A DNA stretch of 64,000 nucleotides from Scilla litardierei (GCA_030789695.1 CM061142.1:44625375-44689374); one strand, 5' to 3'; numbered from the stretch's first letter, positions 10,400 through 22,318 are shown. Program-made: numbers and translations. Notes: generated from the sequence alone by a model not told the origin.

Positions 10400-10945
10400 G
10401 TGCATGTTAGTTGGTTCAAGAAGAAGAACCAACCGACTAGATGGCAATCTAGTCGGTCGGTAAAGCTTCTTGAACCGACTAGAATGCCTTCTTCAATTCT
10501 AGCTCACTTACTGTTTACAGTTAGTCGGTCAAAGAAGGTTCACCGACCGAATAGTTGTGAAACTAGTCGGTTAGGAATCCTTCTTAGACCGACTAGTTGA
10601 TCTTCTACTGTACAGCCTAAGTTACTGTTTATCGTTAGTCGGTCAAAGTACATTTGTCGACCGACTAGTTGATAAACTAGTCGATCAGCATTTGCTCTTA
10701 GACCGACTAACTCAACTTGTATTCAGACTATTCTATTTCTTCTGTTAGTCGGTCAAAGAACACTCACCGACCGACTAGTTGTGAAACTAGTCGGTTGGCA
10801 AGTCTTCTTAGACCGACTAGTTCTTTAAGTCTGAACTTCTCTATTTGACTGTTCACCTCTTAGTCGATTCATGTTGAATCACCAACAGACTAGTTGATGA
10901 ACTAGTCGGTCAGTGATCCTTCTTTGACCGACTAGTCTGCTTCAG
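10400..10945 (+). promoter_or_regulatory. TAGTCGGTC array in El-1 3' LTR
   Basis: This is the complete version of the array at 1-495. It starts with an extra half unit at 10408 (TTAGTTGGTTC) and has the CCGACTAG/CTAGTCGG pair at 10433-10457. It ends some 55 bases before the TATA box at 11001. Confidence 0.8.
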
Positions 10946-11000
10946 AATAGAGCCGTTGGAGCATTTAATGCCATGAATTTTGCTCTCTCTTTTCTCTATC

Positions 11001-11010
11001 CTATATATAC
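11001..11010 (+). promoter_or_regulatory. TATA box of El-1 3' LTR
   Basis: CTATATATAC is identical to the copy at 551-560 and has the same distance from the array. Confidence 0.65.
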
Positions 11011-11743
11011 TTGGAGTGCTGCATTCATAGCATTCAAGGCTGATATTAATTGATATTTAGAGATCAAAGAGAAAGCATTTAATCCTCATTCAAAGCTCTT
11101 TCATTTCTCACTTGAATCTCTCTCTCACTCTTATTTCAAAAGAGAGATTCATTGATTGTGAGACTTCCAAGCCAAGAGCTTGATTCTAGGGCACCAACAA
11201 CCTCCTAGGTCTCCATCGCTGATCTACATCTTGGAGCTAGGGTTTGGTGCCTTCATCTTTCCCAAAATTTGTTTTGCCCTAATTCGTAAGTATACTCAAG
11301 GCATATGATTTTGTCGGTAAGAATTTCATATTTCATTTACTTTCATATTGTAAGTGTTTTACTCTCGGTTGTGAGAGTTTGTTTGTGATCCCGGGTTATG
11401 GGAGTCACAATTTGATTTGTGTATGATTTGACTTTGTAGAGGTTCTCTACAAGTATTTCATAGTGCAAATTTGAGTTAGAAGTTTCTAACTCAAGTATCC
11501 GGAGGGGATCCGGGTGGTTGGGACGTAGGATCACCGGAAACAAGTCGGGGAGACTTGGGTGGATCCGAACCCGTTAATATCGTCTGTTTGCGATTGCATT
11601 TCTTTGTTGTCATTATTTACATTTCCGCATTTCCGCATTGTTGGTTGAGTTTGCAAGATAATTAGGAATTATCTTCTTAATTATTTTAAAGTACTATTCA
11701 CTCCCCCTCTAGTACTTGTGCAGTAGCTACATAGGGCATTACA

Positions 11744-12058
11744 CATATCTCATCTCACTCTGAGCCTACTCGTAAACATAACCCTAATACAAAATATCTA
11801 GTACTAACAACATCATAATAAAATAACACGCCCGAAGAGGGAAAGAAAAGAAAGTTTAAGGCCTAAGACATATTTTAAAACGTTGGGAAAAAACGTGTGG
11901 AGTTGTGATATTGGATGAGGGAAGATAGGTGGGTTGTGATCTTGGGTGCTTATTTCCAAACTTTAGAGATTTGATTTAAAGAAAACAATTAGGTTTTGAA
12001 ACATAAATAAGTAGCAAAAAAATAAGCTAAACTATAATAATGAAAACTATGGAGTTAC
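11744..12058 (-). other. Probable gag-pol intron of element A, cut by El-1
   Basis: On the minus strand gag reaches GTTGCAG and then GTAACTCC at 12058, a good splice donor. It lies at the same place in the protein (after a VAG/IAG motif) as intron 1 of element E. The sequence beyond is T-rich and has no credible frame, as expected of a plant intron. No pol sequence is visible before El-1 begins at 11743. The acceptor would lie left of El-1, outside the window. Confidence 0.55.
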
Positions 12059-13102
12059 CTGCAACGACGCCATCCGATGCTGTCATGACATAAGCTCCAC
12101 GGACAACAGCTCCTCTCTGGGTGGGGGCAGGTGCTCTGCCCTCAGTATGGAGATACCTCGGGCAATCTATATAGGCGTGTGTGGCAGCTCCACATGCCAG
12201 ACACAAACCCAGCTTCTTCCTGTAAGTGTTCTGCTGATGCTCTGGCTTGCCGCAGAAAAAGCATGGGCCCTTCATCTGATGCTGAGCAGGTTCTCCTGGC
12301 CTCTTGAAAGGCACTGACTGAACTGGTCCCACTATAGACCCAGCAGAAGGCCTATGCTGCTCCTTCTGTCGCTTTCCCCCATCATCAGAAGGATCAGGTA
12401 GACGTGATATGGTCTCATGGTTCCTCGCGGCATTCAGCACCGCTCCCATGGTCGTGAAATCTGTCGAAGACATAGAAGCCTGAATCTTCAGACGCAATCC
12501 CTGACGAAAACGATCAGCTCGTTTCTCCTCCTTCCTCACCATATGTGGGGCAAACCGGCTCAGCATCTCGAACTCTGCCTCGTACTCGTCGACGGTCATA
12601 TCCCCCAGCTTCAGATCTACAAATCTGCTCAACAGCTCCCTCCTAGCAGCTTTGGTGAAGTACTTCTCCTTGAACATCGATCGAAAAGTTTTCCACTCCA
12701 CTGGCTTCTGTAGGCGCCTCTCCTCAATGCGCCACCAGTTCCTAGCATTCTCTGTCAGCTGCATCTTCGCTATCTCAACTCGGGTATCATCAGGAATCTT
12801 CGCAGCAACTAGCTTCTCCTCAGTACTCAGAATCCACTCATCCGTGGCCAACGGTCCTTCCTTCCCAGAAAAAGTCTTCGGCTGAATCTCATTGAACTAC
12901 TTCACTCCCGGAGCAGCTCGAGGGCAGGTGGCGGCGGGGGAGCCTGGACGGCTCAGGCAGCCTGGTGGGACTGCTGAACCAATTGATGCTGAACGTCCAT
13001 CATCTCCCTCATAACGCCCAGTAGTTGGCATAAATCATCACCTCGGTCATCCATGGTCCCGTCAACTGATGGACCATCTCGAGCTTCACGTCCTCCCACC
13101 AT
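12059..13102 (-). pseudogene. gag: Element A gag (gypsy type)
   Basis: ATG at 13102-13100 (MVGGRE) starts a gag whose N-terminal part is broken by a TAG at 12899-12897, probably from CAG. From about 12885 the frame is open to the splice donor. It contains the Retrotrans_gag domain (NARNWWRIEE, FRSMFKEKYF, SRFAPHMV, RFRQGL). Two zinc knuckles follow. The first (CFFCGKPEHQQNTY) has Tyr for its last Cys, and the second (CLACGAATHAYIDC) is intact. It closely resembles the gag of element E in order and spacing. It forms the particle core and binds RNA. This copy needs the stop removed to be functional, and its pol is not in the window. Confidence 0.82.
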
Positions 13103-13194
13103 CCTAACGACAGGAAAAACACAACTTAGACTCGTACATATTTCTGGAGAAAATGAATGTTAATACTTCTATCGTTCCGAACTTTTGCAGAAAA

Positions 13195-13221
13195 GGACCT
13201 GCATGTGCCACCACTAAAACC
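13195..13221 (-). other. Primer-site region of element A
   Basis: Right after the LTR end on the minus strand comes GGTTTTAGTGGTGGCACATG followed by CAGGTCC. The piece TGGTGGCNCATGCAGG is shared with B, C and E at the same place, so it is probably the primer binding site. It does not match initiator-Met tRNA and I cannot assign the tRNA. Confidence 0.5.
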
Positions 13222-14034
13222 TGTCACGCCCCGCTTCCCAAAACAACGGAAGCGAAACGTGACAAGGCCTGCTTAGGCCGGAGCTGTGAAGCTTGGACCC
13301 AATAAGCGTCTGTGTGGTACTCCAAGACGAAGGAACAGGTCCCTGCAGGTTAGTACGGAACAACAAAAGTACTAAAAGAGATGCATTCATTTTATTCAAC
13401 AGATATCCAGAAAAGTACGGAGAGTCTAAACAAAAGCCTACACGGCGACAAAACAGCTGAAGTAAACTAATGGTGCAAGAAAGTAAACGGTGCTACGCAC
13501 CCAACTAAACTGCAGTGAAACCTCTGAATCAGCAACGTGAAGATCCCTAGCTCTGGTCCTCCTCGGGCACGTACTCTGGGTCTGCGTCCTCCGGCTCTAC
13601 GTACTCTAGCAGGTCCGCCTCGTCAATGTACTCTGTCTCGACAGCTGACGTACAACACCCAAAAGAAAGGAACTGTACGTCAGGTAAAGTCTACAAGAAG
13701 GGTCAGACTCTACTGCAAGTGTACCGACCTATTAAACAATGGTTTACTGGTTGTTTAGCATGCTGGGGTTACAACAGAGTGATGAAAGAAAGTAAACGCA
13801 TCAGGAAAGTAAGGCGTAGCAAGCAGTAGTCGTAGCGTGTGCTACAGACTACGGGACTAACCTAAACGGGTCGTGACAGGACGTGACAAGACAAGCAAGA
13901 CAGGACAGGACAAGACAAGGTGAGACTTGTGTGACTCGAAGGGTTCACGCCTTACGGTTCGAGGGGGATCAGACCCTCTCCCCGTGCGCACGCTCATCCC
14001 TACCCCAAACCCAAGTGCTCAAGACAAGACAATA

Positions 14035-14280
14035 TAGGGCCACTCACTCTGCTAGGTGAGTGCCTCTATCCCTACGATCGGTAGCGTATCTCTCACTCTG
14101 CTAGGTGAGCGACGGACGCCTCGTAGGTGAAACTGTACTACTGTATAGGACCACTCACTTTGCTAGGTGAGAGTCTCTATCCTTTCGGTCTGCTGGGACA
14201 CTCACTCTGCTAGGTGGGTGCCGAGCTTCCCGTAGGTGTTCCGTAACAAAGACCACACACTCTACTAGGTGAGCGTCTCA
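14035..14280 (-). repeat. CACTCAC...GTGAGTG tandem hairpins in LTR A
   Basis: CACTCACTCTGCTAGGTGAG and close variants occur about five times, near 14040, 14090, 14153, 14200 and 14255, at roughly 50-60 bp spacing. Each is an inverted repeat with loop TCTGCTAG. The spacers end in CTATC/GGTC-like words. LTR B has a related set at 33910-34112 with a different stem layout. Confidence 0.75.
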
Positions 14281-14471
14281 TTGCCCATAGGCTACACAAG
14301 ACACGACGTGCAAGATGTTCATGACATGGCAAGGGCAAGGTTGTTTTAGGGTGTCCACACACATGCACACGCAGATGAAACCTATAGTAACAGTTGTTGT
14401 TGATTCTAGGGGTCCACACACACACACACACACAAGATATCCCTACGGTGTCAAAAGTTGTTGTTGTTACG

Positions 14472-14613
14472 CCTAGACTTCGTCGCCAAGTCTAGGTCGT
14501 CAGGGCGACCCGGATGCTATCATTTCACGTCCGGTTCTATACACTCACAGTCTAACAGTTCTAACAATTTAAGACCAAGGCACGGTCAAAAAAACGCAAG
14601 TGGGTACACTTGC
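14472..14613 (-). other. Triple-hairpin module, LTR A copy
   Basis: Three hairpins follow each other. The first is CCTAGACTT/AAGTCTAGG with loop CGTCGCC (14472-14496). The second is CCGGATG/CGTCCGG around CTATCATTTCA (14510-14534). The third is GCAAGTG/CACTTGC (14596-14613). The same order, loops and spacing occur in LTRs of B, C and E, with different but complementary stems. It lies downstream of the TATA candidate, so it would be in the RNA leader. Confidence 0.7.
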
Positions 14614-15719
14614 CCGTGGTGGCGAGCGTGTCGTCCGTCCGGGCGTCTCGTCCAGTCGTCGCGTCTGCGGTAGTTTGTCTGAAAAAGGATCACGACGACG
14701 GTGTCAAGTCGCGATTTTCAATAAGTCCTATTTAGGTTTGTTTCTAGGTTGTCGGGACTACCCGATCCGTCAGAGTTACGTTTTGGTGTTTTATCAGCCT
14801 AGATCGACCACTACCCTATATGCACAGAAAATTGTCCGATGGTCGATTTCTACAGTGAGCAGCGTTTTACTGGTGCAGAAAAGTAAATTTAATTATTGTT
14901 GTCCAGTTTTAGTTAGGGTTTGATTTCACTATGGTGTGGGTTCGCTACGAGTTGGGGCACCAACCTGGTTCGACGATCACGTGCAAGCTTTGACGTCGGA
15001 TTGAAACAACGGATCGCGTCGCCTTTGCTCCGATTCTCCTACTGCGGGTGGCGTGAATTTACCTGTGTTAACGAAGTCGTGCTATTAGACCAAGATCTAA
15101 AACTCGAGGAAAATTATCACGTCCATCTCGTAACTATGTGCTCACCGATTACGAATCTTATAAATATAATACTTCACGGAACCAACCTATACTAATAATA
15201 TCATCTATTGACACTTAGCTAACACCTATCTCCACTTGCTAATAACTCTTATTGCTAACATCTTGGCACAATCTAAAACTGAATATAACCCATAATAACA
15301 CAATATAACAACAACTCCAACTAGTTCAAACCTAACAATTTCAAGAACAAGCTAACCTGTTAGCTTCCTCTTCGTTGCGTATTGTAGATGGGAAGAGAAC
15401 GGGTGCCGGAGGGTGTGGTCAGCGACGAGGAGGTAATCGGTCGGACATGGGGACGTGGGGGTGGTGCTGGATCGAGGGGCGGCGACCGAAAAAGTCGCGG
15501 CAGCAGCTTCTCGGCTGCTGCTGCTTCGCTGCTGCATTCAAACGGTGCCGGCGGCTGCGCAGGTGAACGGTGGCGGTTCAGGGGAACGCAGGCGAGCGGG
15601 GGTCGACGCGGGTGACGTTCTCCGGCAGAGGAGGCCGTTGGCGCAGGCAGAAGACGTCGGAAACGACAGCACGTCGGCTGCGGTTGATGCCGTTGCTGCA
15701 GCGCGATGGGGCCGCCGGT

Positions 15720-17655
15720 TGCCTCGTCTCAAATGATGTGAGAACTACTCCCAAGCGCAGGAGATCGTGCAAGTAATATCCTGGTGAGTCCAGGTATCGA
15801 ATCCGCGGGACAACTAATCTGCAAAACTACGAACGTCAATCTGAAAGGAGTAATAATACGATGTTAGCCAACCACCTACCGAACACAAAGATATAGGATC
15901 AAGAGTATGTAATAAGAAATGAAAATCCTACGATATTTACGGTGACTTGGAGAGGGATACAAGTATGAGGATCATGTGTTGCGTTTGATTTCGTTAGGGT
16001 GTGTGCAACCAATGATTATCAATACCTTTTCTATAACTCAACGTTTCGTCCGGTCAGGGCACGAGAACGTCGGAAAGTATGGCGATCAAGCATATAGAAA
16101 CGTGCCAAAGAATTATACAATTAAAATAGGGCGAAAAGATATAGAAATCAATAATCACGACACCCTAACTACGTCAACACCGACAAATATAAAGTGGATG
16201 TGCTACGGTTGTGAGTTCATTAGGAGTTAATAATCGCTGAAATATCATGTCTTTCATATAACTCAACGCTTCGTCCGGTCAGGGCACGAAGGCGTCGGAA
16301 GATGAAACGATGAAAACTAGTCAAAATAGCCGTATACGTATCACTAGCAACATTGATTTCATTAAACGATAAAAGCAATAATAAGTTCAGATTAGTGAAC
16401 ATAAATTGGCTAGCCTTGTCAGGGCCTAGCCATAAGGAACATGAATGATATCGACAATAAGCAAATACCCAACAAATACGTTGTAGAAATCAACATTACT
16501 AGCAATTTGGACATGATAATAGGGCTAAAGACATGAAATTCATCAATTAAATACTCCTAATTACTTCACAACCATAGCACAAAGATCTTAGCCACGCATG
16601 GTGCAAAAACAATCAGATTTGATATCCAAATACAATGAAATACACCAAATACGGGGTATAAGTTCAAGAAATTGTCACCAAATCTCCACTTTAGAACCCA
16701 AAACTCCCTGGAAAGTAGAAGAATAGCCTCTGGGATTTTTCAGAATTTTCCCCTGGAGAAATACGCACAGTAGCCCCTCCAAAAGTCCCAAAATACGCCA
16801 GAATACCCCCAAAACCCTAGAAATACGCTTAAATATAACTCATTGCGGGTTTACTGTGCTATCGGGTCAAAACCCGCGCTTAAACCCAAACCCGCAAACC
16901 GGCGCAATTCTCGACCGTTCGATCGATGCGGGATTCATCCTCGAAGCGCCACGTGTATTCCAAAATCCGCGCTCGCCCGCTCCGCTTTCAGATTCGAATT
17001 CGATTCGGAATTAAATCGACCGTTGGATCTTAATCCAACGGCCGATATCGCGGCCTCATCGAATCCGCAGCGGGGTTGCTGCGAGCCGTCAGATCATCAT
17101 CGTGCGCCTGAAAACACGCCACGTCGCCGCTTATTTCGCTTCGGGCGGGGAGAATACGATCCGTTGGATCGAAATCCAACGCTCCAGGAACGTACGTCGC
17201 CAAGCAGATTCGCAGCGATCTGCTTCGAGCGGCCAGATTTTGGGCCGTTCGATCTAAATCGAACGGATCACGAATTTCCGCGTCGCCCCTTTTGTTGATG
17301 CCGTTGGATTGAGCGGGAAACTCTGAGATCGCGCCGCGTGGCGCGCCAAGATTCGTGCACAATTAATTATTTTCCAATAAATGGTATTCTGCATTCAAAA
17401 ATTCATAGAAATTAGCACAGATCTCAGAAAAATACAAATAAATAGTCGTTGGAATCGTGAGATCGAGACGATGCTAGAAAAAATATAAAAATGTAGAAAT
17501 ACACAATCAAATTCACATTTTGTGCACAAATAAGGTGATTTCTCTGATAAATAATGATGTACAAAATACACACACATTAGAGAATAATTAAGCATTATAT
17601 AGGCACATCATAGGACTAATTAGGGGGTTAAATACGTAATATTCACTTCGAATCA
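15720..17655 (-). repeat. D LTR, left copy (3' LTR of the element)
   Basis: The LTR is 1936 bp. Reading on the minus strand it has inverted repeats of the CCGTTGGATC type (17300 to 16905), a TATA box (16838-16829) and a leader with three hairpins. These share loop CCGGTCAGGGC or CCTTGTCAGGGC but have different stems (16041-16070, 16266-16295, 16408-16431). I see no gene. Confidence 0.92.
16829..17300 (-). promoter_or_regulatory. CCGTTGGATC inverted repeats and TATA box in D LTR
   Basis: CCGTTGGATC...ATCCAACGG occurs near 17020, a similar pair near 17160, and CCGTTCGATC...ATCGAACGG near 17250. CGACCGTTCGATCGATGCG lies near 16911. On the minus strand these lie upstream of TTATATTTAAG at 16838-16829, the best TATA candidate. 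The layout, CpG-bearing inverted repeats then TATA, is the same as in El-1, E, F and G, although the motif differs. Confidence 0.55.
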
Positions 17656-18691
17656 CACCCCCCAACTAGCGTTTTGCTAGTCCCTAGCAAAAAGAGCGAT
17701 AAATACGGATGATCAATAAAAAATAATTCTATCAATCGCTTATGACGTGGCTCAATAATACACTTTCCAACATGATCTTCACCATCAATATACACATCCA
17801 TGAACAAGATCAATCACATGATGTTTTCTCTAATTTAGTATGAATAAATAACATACAAGCATCGTTTTGCGCAAGCGAAAGTATAACACGTCGTTTTTCT
17901 CTAGTTTTCTTGTTTCCAAGGAATTGGCCTATCAAAACAATCATTCAAGATATGGGTAATGAAGTTGCTTAATATATATTCACCATTCCTTTTCTTTTAT
18001 TCGTTCCGCGTAACGCGCATCAAGCAACATTCGCAGAAAAATGTATAACTTGGATCGCTCCATCAAATGAGTGAGTTTCCGGTCAATGGCTCCCAAATCA
18101 GACGATAATAGGGCATTAGGCCAAAAGGACCCCTCGGACTGTACTACTCGAGCCAACCAAGTTATTTATTAGTGACATACTTCATTCATTCATTTCATCA
18201 TTCTTTTGTCATTCATTTTTCTTTTCTTAAGCAACTCAATACCCATCATTTTTTAAACAAAGCATTAATAACCAAGGCCAAATTCCTCTTCAACTTGAAG
18301 ACTTTTCAAAAAAAAATCGTGTATACTCAAGCTTTTTCATCACATTAGCGTGCATGAAATAAATTCAAACTATTTCGAGATATTAATCATGACAATCGAA
18401 AATTTTTCATGAATAGCATATTAACGGTAATTCATGAAGGGAAAAAAAATTAATTCAAGCCATAAACAATTAGCTAGAACTCAGTTAATGCATAATCATC
18501 CGCATTTGAGGTATACGAAGGAGTTTAAAATGGTGAGATTTGGTGGGTCATTCTTTCCTTATGCCATGCTTTTCAAAAAAAAAAAATCCTAAGGTCTCAT
18601 ACACACCCCCCAACTAAAGATGGACATTGTCCTCAATGTCGAAGAGGGTACGAGTTTATTCAAGCAAGCATCCTAGAAAGCAAATAAAATT
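17656..18691 (-). other. D non-coding region with polypurine tracts
   Basis: TAGTTGGGGGGTG (minus strand, 17668-17656) abuts the LTR and is the polypurine tract. A second, similar tract lies at 18605-18616, next to a hairpin GACATT/AATGTC with loop GAGGAC (18623-18640). I see no gene in this 1-kb stretch. The second tract with its hairpin may be the remnant of an older boundary. Confidence 0.65.
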
Positions 18692-19822
18692 CTACGCTAC
18701 TGGAAAGAACACACCGTGTTCAAATGGTGGATCCTGAATCTTTAATGGTGGAGGAAGTTGTTCAATTTGTTCCTTGCGCTCCTCGGCGATTATTCTTCCT
18801 CCTCTAGCTAAATTGGACCCCAGCAACGTAACTCCCAGCATCTCTATAATCTGGTCACCTGTATCCTGCAAGAGATGAGTCACGTCAATCCAATTTATTT
18901 TAAAATTCTTCGCCATAAACACATTCCAAATGTAGTCATCAAAATAGGTGAAGTAAAATAGAGCATGGTGATGACAACTCCCTGAGAAATGTGCACTACG
19001 CTCGGTACGATGCTCGGTCAAAGTGCAGAGGGGTAAATGATTTTGGGAAAAAACTGGGGAAGGGAATGGTTCGGGCTCAATAGTGATATTCTTTAAACCA
19101 ATGTCCCTAGTCGTCTCATCCTCCTGTTCATCCAAAATTGCTCGCTCATCCTCTACTTTGCACACACTTCCTGCCATGTCAATGCTTTCATTCGTGACTT
19201 CATCGTGACATGGCTCGCTCGATATACCTGCAATAGAAGATGGACTCACATTAGTTTCTGGAAATTGAATTTCAAAAGATTTATATTCTTCTAAGCAAGT
19301 GGAAATCAGTGTAAGATTTTCAATGGATTGCTGAATTTGCCGACTCCGAGCAAGGAAGTTTTCTTGGAATTGATGGGATGTGGCCTCCTGTGTCTGAATG
19401 AGCAATTGAACTTCCTCTTTCAAGTGGTGCAAAGGTACGTCTACACTTTGCTCCTCTGGATCAAGGCTTGAAGGCTCCGTTGAATCGCACTCTGAAGTCT
19501 CTTTCATGATTTCTTCGTCCTCTTGCAAAGACTCCATATAATTCCATGCCTTTGTCGGCGTCATGACTCCCAAGAATTCCTGCAGCTGAGGTCGTAGTCC
19601 ACCTAGGAAGGACTCCATAAGCTCTTTCTTCGTAAACCCATGCTGCGGATAGCTCGAAATTATGTCTGTGAACCTCCTCCAGGCCTGAAAGAAAGTTTCA
19701 CAATCAGTCTGATTAAAACCAACGATCTTGAGCTTCTCCATCCTATGTTTGTGTGCCTTATAATATTCTGCATCATACAAATTGCTCGTGCAATAGAATT
19801 TCATGTATTCCATATACTCCAT
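18692..19822 (-). CDS. gag: D gag-like protein
   Basis: An intact frame of 376 residues is the only gene of D. Residues 20-90 resemble the Retrotrans_gag domain of Athila/Tat elements (FFQAWRRFTDIISSYPQHGF, then MESFLGGLRPQLQEFL and a TPTKAWNYMESL segment). The rest is acidic, with a likely coiled coil (about 130-185), and has no zinc knuckle. The start at ATG 19822 lies about 125 bases after the primer site, and a second Met lies three codons later. An intact gag beside absent pol suggests selection for gag or recent movement in trans. I cannot tell its partner. Confidence 0.78.
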   Translation of the reverse strand: MEYMEYMKFYCTSNLYDAEYYKAHKHRMEKLKIVGFNQTDCETFFQAWRRFTDIISSYPQHGFTKKELMESFLGGLRPQLQEFLGVMTPTKAWNYMESLQEDEEIMKETSECDSTEPSSLDPEEQSVDVPLHHLKEEVQLLIQTQEATSHQFQENFLARSRQIQQSIENLTLISTCLEEYKSFEIQFPETNVSPSSIAGISSEPCHDEVTNESIDMAGSVCKVEDERAILDEQEDETTRDIGLKNITIEPEPFPSPVFSQNHLPLCTLTEHRTERSAHFSGSCHHHALFYFTYFDDYIWNVFMAKNFKINWIDVTHLLQDTGDQIIEMLGVTLLGSNLARGGRIIAEERKEQIEQLPPPLKIQDPPFEHGVFFPVA

Positions 19823-19946
19823 TTTTTAAAAAAGAAAACAACAAAAAAAAGTAAAATAAAAAAAAAAATCCTAGACTACAAGATGGAAGGATCTCACCGA
19901 ATGTTCCTCCAAACGAACTGAAATCGTAGATTGCAAGTATTGTTAT

Positions 19947-19963
19947 CCCCGGCAACGGCGCCA
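19947..19963 (-). other. Primer binding site of D, tRNA-Asp type
   Basis: TGGCGCCGTTGCCGGGG on the minus strand lies six bases after the LTR end. It is complementary to the 3' end of plant Asp tRNA, the usual primer of Athila/Tat elements. Confidence 0.88.
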
Positions 19964-22318
19964 AAAACTTGCCTCGTCTCAAATGATGTGAGAACTACTC
20001 CCAAGCGCAGGAGATCGTGCAAGTAATATCCTGGTGAGTCCAGGTATCGAATCCGCGGGACAACTGATCTGCAAAACTACGAACGTCAATCTGAAAGGAG
20101 TAATAATACGATGTTAGCCAACCACCTATCGAACACAAATATATAGGATCAAGAGTATGGAATAAGAAATGAAAATCCTACGATATTTACGGTGACTTGG
20201 AGAGGGATACAAGTATGAGGATCATGTGTTGGGTTTGATTTCGTTAGGGTGTGTGCAACCAATGATTATCAATACCTTTTCTATAACTCAACGTTTCGTC
20301 CGGTCAGGGCACGAGAACGTCGGAAAGTATGGCGATCAAGCATATAGAAACGTGCCAAAGAATTATACAATTAAAATAGGGCGAAAAGATATAGAAATCA
20401 ATAATCACGACACCCTAACTACGTCAACACCGACACATATAAAGTGGATGTGCTACGGTTGTGAGTTCATTAGGAGTTAATAATCGCTGAAATATCATGT
20501 CTTTCATATAACTCAACGCTTCGTCCGGTCAGGGCACGAAGGCGTCGGAAGATGAAACGATGAAAACTAGTCAAAATAGCCGTATACGTATCACTAGCAA
20601 CATTGATTTCATTAAACGATAAAAGCAATAATAAGTTCAGATTAGTGAACATAAATTGGCTAGCCTTGTCAGGGCCTAGCCATAAGGAACATGAATGATA
20701 TCGACAATAAGCAAATACCCAACAAATACGTTGTAGAAATCAACATTACTAGCAATTTGGACATGATAATAGGGCTAAAGACATGAAATTCATCAATTAA
20801 ATACTCCTAATTACTTCACAACCATAGCACAAAGATCTTAGCCACGCATGGTGCAAAAACAATCAGATTTGATAGCCAAATACATCGTTATACTAGCCAA
20901 ATACAATGAAATACACCAAATACGGGGTATAAGTTCAAGAAATTGTCACCAAATCTCCACTTTAGAACCCAAAACTCCCTGGAAAGTAGAAGAATAGCCT
21001 CTGGGATTTTTCAGAATTTTCCCCTGGAGATATACGCACAGTAGCCGCTCCAAAATTCCCAAAATACGCCAGAATACCCCCAAAACCCTAGAAATACGCT
21101 TAAATATAACTCATTACGGGTTTACTGTGCTATCGGGTCAAAACCCGCGCTTAAACCCAAACCCGCAAACCGGCGCAATTCTCGACCGTTCGATCGATGC
21201 GGGATTCATCCTCGAAGCGCCACGTGTTGTCACGCCCCGCTTCCCAAAAATATGGAGGCGAAGCGTGAGAAGGTCCGCTCAGACTTGAAGCTACAAAGCT
21301 GCAAGTCCGATAAGCGTCGATCAAATTTAAAACTACAGGTCCTTGCAACGCGAGCGAAACAAGATAATAATAATGAAATGAGGCAGAAGAATAATCTCAG
21401 AATATCCATAAATATAAATTCCAACATCGCAGAAAAGCCACCAGGCTGAAATAAAAGAGAGTCTAAAGGCCCAAACATGGCCAACAAAAGTACATCGTAC
21501 AAAACAAGGTGACACGCACCAACAACTAACAAAAGGCCTAAAACAAAATAAAGCTCAACAAAGACTCAAAGAATGGTCACCGGTGTCCACCAAAATCCCC
21601 CTGTGCAATCATGGACTCAGTCTCAGCGTCAGCAACACATCACGTACACAGCAACGGTCTCTGGCTCAGGGTCTAACATGTGACACCCAAAAGAGCAAGG
21701 GGCACATGTCAGCAAGTCTACAAGAGACTTCTGCAAGGAAACTGAAAGTACAAGTAAAGCAACCTAGCAGTTCTAGCATGATGCAATGACATGGCAGTTT
21801 AAGTATGAGTGCAGCAGGTAAAGAAAACAACAAGTAAACTAGCATGGCATGGCAAGTGTGGCAAGACTAATAACATTTACAAGGATTTCTCTAGTCATGT
21901 TTTCATGTCATGTGCAGAGTTTACGCCTTACAGCTGAAATGACTTTCTTTCACACTGATTGGTCGCTTAACTCCGCCCCACCCAGAGTTTACGCCTTACA
22001 GCTGCAATTGCTGATCAGGCAGACTCCCAGCTGATTGGCCGCTTAACTCTTACCCCTCCCACGTGTATCGAGCCAGGGCCTTACCCCCGAATGGGAATGC
22101 TCGCTTCTGGATCACGAGCCAGGAAGTGTTTTTAACAAGTATGGCGTAGGGGTGCACCTAGCCAGGACAAGCAAGTACAAGTATGTAGCGTGTGCTACGA
22201 ATGCAATATTCAACTTGGATGACATGTAGAATGCAATGCATGGCAGTTAAAAGTGCGTACAGATAAGGAAAGTAAACGTGACAGTTTAGTATGCATGAAC
22301 AACAAGTTTAAAGGGTTG

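Larger units (their letters stand above)
1..11743 (+). mobile_element. El-1: Sirevirus-like Ty1/copia retrotransposon, 5' end outside window
   Basis: The two LTRs match at a constant spacing of about 10450 bases. The 3' LTR runs from 10010 to 11743, and the 5' LTR is cut by the window edge. Between them lie a Met primer site, gag, protease, integrase, RT, RNase H (copia order), an extra 3' ORF and several polypurine tracts. Long LTRs, a large gag, an extra ORF after pol and multiple polypurine tracts are known Sirevirus (SIRE/Maximus) traits. The LTRs differ at only a small number of positions by eye, so insertion is fairly recent, yet pol carries several stops and frameshifts. The base after the 3' LTR starts CATAT; its partner duplication would be left of the window. 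The element ends inside the probable gag-pol intron of element A. Confidence 0.93.
10010..11743 (+). repeat. El-1 3' LTR
   Basis: The LTR is 1734 bp, beginning TGTTGAGTATTG and ending GGGCATTACA, directly after the polypurine tract. It carries the full array (10400-10945), the TATA box (11001-11010) and the leader hairpins. The first 390 bases (10010-10400), absent from the window copy of the 5' LTR, hold no array. The sequence after it starts CATAT. Confidence 0.95.

Noticed and set aside
15375..15776. Frames in the GC-rich end of LTR A and the matching part of LTR B (34892-35650)
   Set aside because: The same reasons apply; no family is recognisable and frames differ between the two LTRs.
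19947..19963. Asp primer sites as tRNA genes
   Set aside because: Only the 3' end complement is present, directly beside an LTR; no cloverleaf is seen.
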